Below, one piece after another: positions 56,790 through 64,000 of a stretch of 64,000 bases of DNA; position 1 is the stretch's first letter; the number at the start of each line of letters is the position of its first letter. The DNA lies in the NCBI RefSeq assembly GCF_900961225.1, contig NZ_CAAHFN010000055.1:1-64000 (forward strand), read 5' to 3'. The notes beneath the pieces are model-generated. The model made no database searches and was not told the DNA's origin. It was given only the letters and a program-made list of their open reading frames with translations. Source of the stretch: Modicisalibacter radicis (lineage in GTDB: Bacteria > Pseudomonadota > Gammaproteobacteria > Pseudomonadales > Halomonadaceae). Made by a program: the position numbers and the translations under genes.

Positions 56790-57086
56790 TTATTCGGCGC
56801 CAGAGAAGTCTTCGAGGGTCTCGCCCGCGGCCAGCGTTACGTAGGCCTTGCGGTAGCCCTTGCGCAGCCCGGTACCGTTCTGGGTGCGCTTGGTCTTGCC
56901 CTTCACGTTGAGGACCTGCACGCGCTCGACCTGCTTGCCGAAGAGTGCCTGGACGGCCTTCTTGATCTCCGGCTTGGTCGCGTCACTGGCCACCTTGAAC
57001 ACGTACTGGTTGTTCTCGGCAGCGAAGGCGGCCTTCTCGGTCACGTGCGGTCCGAGCAGAACCTTGAATACACGTTCCTGGTTCAT
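56790..57086 (-). CDS. rplW: 50S ribosomal protein L23
   Basis: At 98 residues it reads [20 protein letters not shown] and [20 protein letters not shown]. It is the docking site of trigger factor and SRP at the tunnel exit and overlaps rplD by four bases. Confidence 0.98.
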   Translation of the reverse strand: MNQERVFKVLLGPHVTEKAAFAAENNQYVFKVASDATKPEIKKAVQALFGKQVERVQVLNVKGKTKRTQNGTGLRKGYRKAYVTLAAGETLEDFSGAE

Positions 57087-57691
57087 GCCAGCTTCTCCTC
57101 GAATTTGCGCAGAGCGGAGACGGTGACCAGCACCTTGTCGAAGGCGACCAGGCTCACCGGATCGGCAGCGGGGACGTCGACCACATCCACGTTGGGAATG
57201 TTGCGAGCGGCCAGGTAGAGCTTCTCGTCGATCTCGTCGCTGACGATCAGCACCTTCTCGAGGCCCAGCTCGCCGAGCTTGGCCACCAACTGCTTGGTCT
57301 TGGGCGTCTCGACGGCGAACTCCTCGACCACCACCAGGCGCTCCTGACGGATCAGCTCGGAGAGGATCGAACGCATCGCCGCGCGGTACATCTTGCGGTT
57401 GACCTTCTGCGTGTAGTCCTGCGGACGCGCCGCAAAGGTCACACCGCCGCTACGCCACAGCGGCGAGCGGATGGTACCGGCACGCGCACGGCCGGTGCCC
57501 TTCTGACGCCACGGCTTCTTGCCGCCGCCACGCACGTCGGAACGGGTCTTCTGAGCGCGGGTGCCCTGACGACCAGCCGCCAGATAGGCGGTGACCACCT
57601 GGTGGACCAGCGCTTCGTTGAATTCTTTGCCAAAGGTTGCGTCGGCGACTTCGACGGTACCGGCGCTTGCACCTGCAAGATTCAGATTCAT
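57083..57691 (-). CDS. rplD: 50S ribosomal protein L4
   Basis: At 202 residues the tunnel loop has [20 protein letters not shown] and [20 protein letters not shown]. In E. coli L4 represses its own operon at the transcript leader; whether that applies here is unknown. Confidence 0.98.
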   Translation of the reverse strand: MNLNLAGASAGTVEVADATFGKEFNEALVHQVVTAYLAAGRQGTRAQKTRSDVRGGGKKPWRQKGTGRARAGTIRSPLWRSGGVTFAARPQDYTQKVNRKMYRAAMRSILSELIRQERLVVVEEFAVETPKTKQLVAKLGELGLEKVLIVSDEIDEKLYLAARNIPNVDVVDVPAADPVSLVAFDKVLVTVSALRKFEEKLA

Positions 57692-57704
57692 CGGTAGTTA
57701 CCCC

Positions 57705-58343
57705 TCAGCGAGCTTTCACGGCTGTGCGAACGATCACGTCGCCGCCCGGCGCACCAGGAATGGCGCCCTTGATCAGCAGCAGGTTGCGTTCGGCATCGAC
57801 GCGGACGATTTCCAGGCTTTGCACGGTAACGCGCTCGTTGCCCATCTGACCGGCCATCTTCTTGCCCTTGAAAACGCGCCCCGGGGTCTGGCACTGGCCG
57901 ATTGAGCCGGGTGCCCGATGGGACAGGGAGTTGCCGTGGGTCATGTCCTGGGTGCGGAAGTTCCAGCGCTTGACGGCGCCCTGGAAGCCCTTGCCCTTGG
58001 AGGTGCCGGTCACATCGACCTTCTGACCAGCTTCAAAGAGGGATACGGTGATTTCGCCGCCCACTTCCGGAGCCTGCTCGCCTTCTGCAAGGCGGAACTC
58101 CATCAGAGAACGACCGGCCTCGATACCTGCCTTGGCGAACTGGCCTGCGGCCGCCTTGGTCAGATGCTTGGCCTTGCGGGAACCGGTTGTCACCTGCACC
58201 GCGCTGTAGCCGTCGCTTTCGACGGTCTTCACGCAGGTCACGCGGTTGGGCTCAACCTCGATAACGGTTACGGGCACGGATGCGCCAGCCTCGGTGAAGA
58301 TGCGGGTCATACCGCTCTTCTTACCGACCAAACCGATAGTCAT
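57705..58343 (-). CDS. rplC: 50S ribosomal protein L3
   Basis: At 212 residues it reads [20 protein letters not shown] and [20 protein letters not shown], including the Gln methylated by PrmB in enterobacteria. 149 bases separate it from rpsJ, much longer than in E. coli, with no gene seen in that gap. Confidence 0.98.
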   Translation of the reverse strand: MTIGLVGKKSGMTRIFTEAGASVPVTVIEVEPNRVTCVKTVESDGYSAVQVTTGSRKAKHLTKAAAGQFAKAGIEAGRSLMEFRLAEGEQAPEVGGEITVSLFEAGQKVDVTGTSKGKGFQGAVKRWNFRTQDMTHGNSLSHRAPGSIGQCQTPGRVFKGKKMAGQMGNERVTVQSLEIVRVDAERNLLLIKGAIPGAPGGDVIVRTAVKAR

Positions 58344-58492
58344 GTTCAGTCTCCTATAGTGTACGGGGCTATCACCCGCTATGGCTGCCCTTTCCAGAGC
58401 ATTCCACTAGCACGTTGTATGACGCCATCCCGGCGTGGCGGCTGCTGCTGATACGTTCTGACCAGCGCTGGGCCGCAGTGACTAGTGTGGTA

Positions 58493-58804
58493 TCAATCGA
58501 GCTTGATTTGGACGTCCACGCCAGCGGCGAGGTCGAGTTTCATCAGCGCATCGACGGTCTTTTCCGTCGGCTCGACGATGTCGAGCACGCGCTTGTGAGT
58601 GCGGATCTCGTACTGGTCGCGCGCGTCCTTGTTGACGTGCGGCGAGATCAGCACCGTGTAGCGCTCACGATTGGTCGGCAACGGAATCGGACCGTGCACC
58701 TGGGCCCCGGTCCGCTTCGCGGTATCCACGATCTCCTGGGCGGACTGGTCGATCAGGCGATGGTCGAATGCCTTCAGCCGAATGCGAATCTTCTGGTTCT
58801 GCAT
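58493..58804 (-). CDS. rpsJ: 30S ribosomal protein S10 / NusE
   Basis: At 103 residues it contains [20 protein letters not shown] and the motif [20 protein letters not shown]. It is also the antitermination factor NusE. It is the first gene of the S10 operon and has its own promoter immediately upstream. Confidence 0.98.
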   Translation of the reverse strand: MQNQKIRIRLKAFDHRLIDQSAQEIVDTAKRTGAQVHGPIPLPTNRERYTVLISPHVNKDARDQYEIRTHKRVLDIVEPTEKTVDALMKLDLAAGVDVQIKLD

Positions 58805-58868
58805 TAGCCCTAAACTCCAATGGATGTCGACGGCGCGAGCCGTCTACCCACGCATTTAAAGGATGCGC

Positions 58869-58897
58869 ATTATAGGCATGCAAGATTCCCGAGTCAA
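58869..58897 (-). promoter_or_regulatory. Sigma-70 promoter of the S10 operon
   Basis: The minus strand has TTGACT (58897-58892), a 17-base spacer and TATAAT (58874-58869), ending 64 bases before the rpsJ ATG. This near-consensus pair lies just after the tuf terminator, so the S10 operon is transcribed independently of the str operon. Confidence 0.9.
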
Positions 58898-58920
58898 ACA
58901 GGAAAGCCAACATGCGCAGA

Positions 58921-58946
58921 AAAGGGGGCTCCTCGCGGAGCCCCCT
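58921..58946 (-). terminator. Terminator after tuf
   Basis: GGGGGCTCC-GCGA-GGAGCCCCC on the minus strand is followed by CTTTT, 23 bases after the tuf stop. Confidence 0.92.
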
Positions 58947-58968
58947 TCGATCATCAGAAGTCCAAGAC

Positions 58969-60162
58969 TTACTTAACGATCTTGGCGACGACACCGGCGC
59001 CGACGGTACGACCGCCTTCACGAACCGCGAAGCGCAGGCCGTCTTCCATGGCGATCGGCGCGATCAGGGTGACGGTCATCTGAACGTTGTCACCCGGCAT
59101 GACCATCTCGACGCCTTCCGGCAGCTCGCAGGTACCGGTCACATCAGTGGTCCGGAAGTAGAACTGCGGACGATAGCCCTTGAAGAACGGCGTATGGCGA
59201 CCGCCCTCTTCCTTGGACAGCACGTAGACTTCGGCTTCGAAGACGGTGTGCGGGTTGATGGTGCCCGGCTTGGCCAGAACCTGGCCACGCTCGACGTCGT
59301 CACGCTTGGTGCCGCGCAGCAGTGCACCGATGTTCTCGCCGGCACGACCTTCGTCGAGCAGCTTGCGGAACATCTCGACACCGGTGACGGTGGTCTTGAC
59401 GGTGTCCTTGAGGCCGACGATCTCGACTTCCTCGCCGCTCTTGACGATACCGCGCTCGACACGACCGGTTACCACGGTGCCGCGACCCGAGATCGAGAAC
59501 ACGTCCTCGATCGGCATCAGGAACGGCTGGTCGATGGCACGCTCCGGCTCCGGGATGTACTCGTCGAGCGACTTGATCAGGTTGGCAACGGCGGTGGTGC
59601 CCATGCCGTTGTCGTCCTTGCCGTCGAGGGCCATCAGTGCAGAGCCGATGATGATCGGCGTGTCGTCGCCCGGGAAGTCGTACTCGCTCAGGAGTTCGCG
59701 GACTTCCATCTCGACCAGCTCGAGCAGCTCTTCGTCGTCGACCATGTCGGCCTTGTTCAGGAACACGACGATGTACGGAACGCCGACCTGACGCGACAGC
59801 AGGATGTGCTCGCGGGTTTGCGGCATCGGGCCGTCAGCGGCGCTGCAGACCAGGATTGCGCCATCCATCTGCGCGGCACCAGTGATCATGTTCTTGACGT
59901 AGTCGGCGTGCCCCGGGCAGTCGACGTGCGCGTAGTGACGCGTCTCGGACTGGTACTCGACGTGGGCGGTCGAAATGGTGATACCGCGCTCACGCTCTTC
60001 GGGAGCGTTGTCGATACTGTCGAAGGCGCGCCAGTCGCCACCGAACACCTCGGCGGAAACGCGAGTGAGAGCCGCAGTCAGCGTGGTCTTGCCGTGGTCG
60101 ACGTGACCGATGGTGCCGACGTTGATATGCGGTTTGGAACGCTCAAATTTTTCCTTAGCCAC
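58969..60162 (-). CDS. tuf: Elongation factor Tu
   Basis: This 397-residue GTPase has G1 GHVDHGKT, G3 DCPGHAD, G4 NKAD, and starts [20 protein letters not shown]. It delivers aminoacyl-tRNA to the ribosome. It lies 29 bases after fusA in the str operon; a second tuf copy, if any, is outside the window. Confidence 0.99.
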   Translation of the reverse strand: MAKEKFERSKPHINVGTIGHVDHGKTTLTAALTRVSAEVFGGDWRAFDSIDNAPEERERGITISTAHVEYQSETRHYAHVDCPGHADYVKNMITGAAQMDGAILVCSAADGPMPQTREHILLSRQVGVPYIVVFLNKADMVDDEELLELVEMEVRELLSEYDFPGDDTPIIIGSALMALDGKDDNGMGTTAVANLIKSLDEYIPEPERAIDQPFLMPIEDVFSISGRGTVVTGRVERGIVKSGEEVEIVGLKDTVKTTVTGVEMFRKLLDEGRAGENIGALLRGTKRDDVERGQVLAKPGTINPHTVFEAEVYVLSKEEGGRHTPFFKGYRPQFYFRTTDVTGTCELPEGVEMVMPGDNVQMTVTLIAPIAMEDGLRFAVREGGRTVGAGVVAKIVK

Positions 60163-60191
60163 TGCTATAACCTCTTTACGTTAGCTAACGG

Positions 60192-62312
60192 TTAACCGTT
60201 CTGGTTGATGACGGCTTCAACGACGCTGGACGGCGCCTCTTCGTAATCCGCAAACTCCATGGTGTAGCTTGCGCGGCCCTGGGTCTGAGAACGCAGATCG
60301 GTCGCGTAACCGAACATCTCAGCCAACGGAACCGTGGCGCGGATGACCTTGCCCATAGAGGAGTCATCCATGCCTTGTACAAGGCCACGACGGCGGTTCA
60401 GGTCGCCCATGACATCACCCATGAAATCCTCGGGGGTCACGACCTCGACCTTCATCACCGGCTCCAGCAGGACGGCCTTGGCCTTGCGAGCCCCTTCCTT
60501 GACCGCCATCGAAGAGGCGATCTTGAACGCGGTCTCGTTGGAGTCCACGTCATGGTAGGAACCATCGAACAGCGTAACCTTGACGTCTATCATCGGGTAA
60601 CCCGCGATGACACCGTTCTGCAGCTGCTCATAGGCCCCTTTCTCGACGGCCGGCACGTATTCCTTGGGAACCACACCGCCGACGATCTCGGACGCGAACT
60701 TGAAGGACATATCCTCGTCCTCGCCCTTGTCTTCGGCCGTCAACGGCTCGATACGCAGATGCACGTGACCGTACTGACCGCGACCTCCCGACTGACGAAC
60801 GAACTTGCCTTCCTGCTCGACCGACTGACGAATGGTCTCGCGATAGGCCACCTGCGGCTTGCCGATGTTGGCCTCGACCTTGAACTCGCGACGCATGCGG
60901 TCGACGAGGATGTCGAGATGCAACTCACCCATGCCGGAGATGATGGTCTGACCGGTTTCTTCGTCGGTCTGGACACGGAACGACGGGTCCTCCTGGGCCA
61001 GCTTGCCCAGCGCGACGCCCATCTTCTCCTGGTCGGCCTTGGACTTCGGCTCGACGGCCACCGAGATGACCGGGTCCGGGAACTCCATACGCTCGAGGAT
61101 GATCTTGTCGTTCAGGTCGCACAGGGTATCACCGGTAGTGACGTCCTTGAGACCGATACACGCGGCGATATCACCGGCGTAGACTTCCTTGATCTCCTCG
61201 CGGGAGTTGGAGTGCATCTGCACGATACGGCCGACACGCTCCTTCTTCGACTTCACGGAGTTGAAGATGCTGTCGCCGGACTTCAGCACACCCGAGTAGA
61301 CACGAATGAAGGTCAGCGTGCCGACGAACGGGTCAGTGGCGATCTTGAAGGCCAGGGCCGAAAACGGCGCATTGTCGTCCGCTTCACGCGTGGCGATGGT
61401 GCCGTCCTTGTCGTCCAGCTCACCCTCGATGGCCTTGACCTCGGTGGGTGACGGCATGTACTCGATGACGCCATCGAGAACCGCCTGAACGCCCTTGTTC
61501 TTGAACGCCGAACCACAGGTAACCAGGACGATTTCGTTATCCAGCGTGCGACGACGCAGCCCGGCCTTGATCTCGGCGATGGTCAGCTCTCCGCCTTCGA
61601 GGTACTTCTCGGTCAATTCCTCGGACGCCTCGGCAGCGGCCTCGACCATTTCCTCGCGATACTTCTCGGCGGTTTCCTGAAGATCGGCCGGGATGTCGAC
61701 CAGCTCGTAGTTCATGCCGTGGTTGGCTTCGTCCCAGAGAATCGCCTTCATCTCGATCAGGTCGACGACGCCCTTGAATTCGTCTTCCGAGCCCCAGTTG
61801 ATCTGGATCGGCACGGCGTTGGCGCCCAGGCGACTCTTCAACTGGTCGACGACCATGAAGAAGTCGGCACCGGCACGGTCCATCTTGTTGACGAACACCA
61901 TGCGCGGAACTTCGTACTTGTTGGCCTGACGCCAGACGGTCTCGGTCTGCGGCTGAACACCGGAGCTGCCGCACAGCACGACGACGGCACCGTCGAGCAC
62001 GCGCAGGGAACGTTCGACCTCAATGGTGAAGTCGACGTGTCCCGGGGTGTCGATGATGTTGATGCGATGCTCATCGAACTGCTTGCTCATGCCCTGCCAG
62101 AAACAGGTGGTCGCCGCAGAGGTGATCGTGATGCCACGCTCCTGCTCCTGCTCCATCCAGTCCATGGTGGCAGCGCCCTCATGGACCTCGCCAACCTTGT
62201 GAGAAAGGCCGGTATAGAACAGGACACGCTCGGTAGTGGTGGTCTTCCCGGCGTCGACGTGGGCCACGATACCGATATTGCGGTAACGCTTAAGTGGTGT
62301 CTTACGTGCCAC
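60192..62312 (-). CDS. fusA: Elongation factor G
   Basis: This 706-residue five-domain GTPase has G1 [13 protein letters not shown]3 DTPGHVDF, G4 [10 protein letters not shown] and the domain IV region [20 protein letters not shown]. It catalyses translocation, and with RRF recycling. Confidence 0.99.
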   Translation of the reverse strand: MARKTPLKRYRNIGIVAHVDAGKTTTTERVLFYTGLSHKVGEVHEGAATMDWMEQEQERGITITSAATTCFWQGMSKQFDEHRINIIDTPGHVDFTIEVERSLRVLDGAVVVLCGSSGVQPQTETVWRQANKYEVPRMVFVNKMDRAGADFFMVVDQLKSRLGANAVPIQINWGSEDEFKGVVDLIEMKAILWDEANHGMNYELVDIPADLQETAEKYREEMVEAAAEASEELTEKYLEGGELTIAEIKAGLRRRTLDNEIVLVTCGSAFKNKGVQAVLDGVIEYMPSPTEVKAIEGELDDKDGTIATREADDNAPFSALAFKIATDPFVGTLTFIRVYSGVLKSGDSIFNSVKSKKERVGRIVQMHSNSREEIKEVYAGDIAACIGLKDVTTGDTLCDLNDKIILERMEFPDPVISVAVEPKSKADQEKMGVALGKLAQEDPSFRVQTDEETGQTIISGMGELHLDILVDRMRREFKVEANIGKPQVAYRETIRQSVEQEGKFVRQSGGRGQYGHVHLRIEPLTAEDKGEDEDMSFKFASEIVGGVVPKEYVPAVEKGAYEQLQNGVIAGYPMIDVKVTLFDGSYHDVDSNETAFKIASSMAVKEGARKAKAVLLEPVMKVEVVTPEDFMGDVMGDLNRRRGLVQGMDDSSMGKVIRATVPLAEMFGYATDLRSQTQGRASYTMEFADYEEAPSSVVEAVINQNG

Positions 62313-62330
62313 GATGGGACTCCCGTTGAT

Positions 62331-62801
62331 TTAGAAGCGGTAGTGAGAGAAGGCCTTGTTGGCTTCTGCCATGCGATGCACGTCTTCACGCTTCTTCACG
62401 GCAGAGCCCTTGCCTTCGGCGGCGTCCAGCATTTCACCGGCCAGACGCTGCACCATGGTCTTCTCACCACGGCTGCGGGCGGCGTCGACCAGCCAGCGCA
62501 TGGCCAGCGCCTGACGCCGCGAGGGACGTACTTCCACGGGCACTTGATAAGTCGCACCACCGACGCGGCGCGACTTGACCTCGACCATCGGCTGGATCGC
62601 TTCCAGCGCCTTGTCGAAGATTTCCAGCGGCGCATCTTTACCGCGCTCGGCAACCCGGTCCAGCGCACCGTAGACGATACGCTCAGCTACAGATTTCTTG
62701 CCGCCGTACATCAAGTGGTTCATGAACTTGGCCAGGCGCTCGCTTCCGAATTTGGGATCCGGGAGAATCTCGCGCTTAGCGGCAACTCTTCTTCTAGGCA
62801 T
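62331..62801 (-). CDS. rpsG: 30S ribosomal protein S7
   Basis: At 156 residues it reads [20 protein letters not shown] and [20 protein letters not shown]. It nucleates head assembly and represses the str operon in E. coli. The 144-base gap to rpsL is larger than usual, with no gene visible. Confidence 0.98.
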   Translation of the reverse strand: MPRRRVAAKREILPDPKFGSERLAKFMNHLMYGGKKSVAERIVYGALDRVAERGKDAPLEIFDKALEAIQPMVEVKSRRVGGATYQVPVEVRPSRRQALAMRWLVDAARSRGEKTMVQRLAGEMLDAAEGKGSAVKKREDVHRMAEANKAFSHYRF

Positions 62802-62945
62802 GATAAGCCCTCAATTGAAGGGTCCTTCAGGTAAACCCGAGACTCACGCTCCGGCCGGGTGGCCTCCGGCGTCGCTCGACCTTACTCTTATCTGACCGTT
62901 GTTACGCTTGAAATAGTTACGTTGACAGCCTGTCGCCCGCTACCG

Positions 62946-63320
62946 TCAGGTCTTGGGACGCTTGGTGCCGTACTTGGAACGGCCCTGCCGGCGATTCTGC
63001 ACGCCCGAGGTATCGAGAGCGCCGCGCACGGTGTGATAACGCACACCCGGCAAGTCCTTCACACGGCCGCCACGGATCAGGACCACAGAGTGTTCCTGGA
63101 GATTGTGGCCTTCACCGCCGATATAGGAGGTGACTTCGTAGCCGTTGGTCAGGCGAACACGGCACACCTTACGCAGTGCTGAGTTCGGCTTCTTCGGCGT
63201 GGTGGTGTAGACGCGGGTGCAGACCCCGCGGCGCTGTGGGCAGGCCTCAAGCGCCGGCACGTCGCTCTTGGCGGCCTGGCGCTTGCGCGGCTTGCGCACG
63301 AGCTGGTTGATCGTTGCCAT
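62946..63320 (-). CDS. rpsL: 30S ribosomal protein S12
   Basis: At 124 residues it starts [20 protein letters not shown]. The accuracy-centre residues are wild type: Lys in [13 protein letters not shown] and Lys in [17 protein letters not shown], so no streptomycin-resistance substitution is present at these sites. The start at 63320 is family-typical. Confidence 0.98.
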   Translation of the reverse strand: MATINQLVRKPRKRQAAKSDVPALEACPQRRGVCTRVYTTTPKKPNSALRKVCRVRLTNGYEVTSYIGGEGHNLQEHSVVLIRGGRVKDLPGVRYHTVRGALDTSGVQNRRQGRSKYGTKRPKT

Positions 63321-63397
63321 ATCTGTAGCTGTCTCCAATGGTTGCCTTGCCCTAATAGCAAGCGCGGGCGTACCCACCCCACTATTAAAGGCTGGGC

Positions 63398-63427
63398 ATT
63401 CTAAAGTCTCGCCACGAGCGGCGTCAA
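63398..63427 (-). promoter_or_regulatory. Sigma-70 promoter of the str operon
   Basis: The minus strand has TTGACG (63427-63422), an 18-base spacer and TAGAAT (63403-63398), 77 bases before the rpsL ATG and directly after the rpoC terminator hairpin. Confidence 0.75.
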
Positions 63428-63428
63428 G

Positions 63429-63450
63429 GCCGACACCGCAAGGTGCCGGC
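63429..63450 (-). terminator. Hairpin after rpoC
   Basis: The GCCGGCACC-TTGC-GGTGTCGGC stem (one mismatch) lies about 18 bases after the rpoC stop. No T run follows, so termination may be partial, allowing read-through into the str operon. Confidence 0.6.
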
Positions 63451-63467
63451 CCCTCCCGCGCAATGCC

Positions 63468-64000
<533 letters not shown>

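Noticed and set aside
58344..58492. Possible small gene or riboregulator in the enlarged rplC-rpsJ gap
   Set aside because: No start with ribosome site and no conserved frame; a leader-like hairpin could not be drawn convincingly.

Overview
The window looks like a chromosomal segment of a high-GC gammaproteobacterium, most probably a member of the Halomonadaceae (Halomonas or a relative). That placement is inferred from protein style and gene content (YajR, YjaG, PanM-like, NorR/Hmp, SelD/SelU, Ssb with a DDEIPF tip) and was not computed. It has two parts: an accessory island inserted at a tRNA-Thr gene (about 1-20,750) and a conserved chromosomal stretch (about 20,750-64,000).

Island. The 3' end of tRNA-Thr(TGT), together with the integrase terminator and a short linker, occurs three times in direct orientation (about 135-243, 8548-8657, 20642-20752). 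The third copy belongs to the intact tRNA. The repeats delimit two tandem integrated elements, and the leftmost repeat implies a further element beyond the left edge, whose end is now hit by an IS3-family element. Element 1 (about 200-8612) is a wreck. It holds P2-type phage genes (portal gpQ, a possible cos remnant, a gpU-gpD deletion fusion), a membrane-protein gene split by a complete IS3-family element, and two hicAB pairs, one with a frameshifted toxin. It also holds a UmuD-like protein without the catalytic Ser/Lys near a perfect SOS box, a UmuC tail fragment, an HNH-nuclease start fused to an IS3 fragment, and the C-terminal half of the same type of integrase. Element 2 (about 8613-20752) is an apparently complete filamentous-phage (inovirus) prophage. 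It carries a divergent repressor/excisionase switch, ssDNA-binding protein, small membrane proteins, major coat, terminator, adsorption protein, pVI-like protein, Zot-type export ATPase, its own secretin, a TraX-like acyltransferase, Rep, and integrase. Just inside the left att of both elements lies an AT-rich minus-strand cassette of unrecognised membrane proteins (405-1046 and 8904-10957). These are the best candidates for undescribed cargo.

Chromosomal part. After tRNA-Thr, -Gln and -Phe come yggX-mutY-asmA-panM-like on the minus strand and hisBHAF on the plus strand. Next are yjaG, an alkyltransferase-like gene, a class I amidotransferase-like protein lacking its nucleophile, the selD-selU pair, radA, an NlpE-like lipoprotein and an old-yellow-enzyme gene. 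The nitric-oxide unit hmp/norR follows, with a sigma-54 promoter and three GT-N7-AC sites between the genes. Then come a quinone oxidoreductase, ssb, a YajR-type MFS transporter and divergent uvrA.

From 45,000 to the right end the minus strand carries the alpha, spc, S10 and str ribosomal operons in the enterobacterial order: rpoC'-rpsL-rpsG-fusA-tuf | rpsJ-rplCDWB-rpsS-rplV-rpsC-rplP-rpmC-rpsQ | rplNXE-rpsNH-rplFR-rpsE-rpmD-rplO-secY-rpmJ | rpsMKD-rpoA-rplQ. Good promoters lie before rpsL and rpsJ, and terminators after rpoC, tuf and rplQ.
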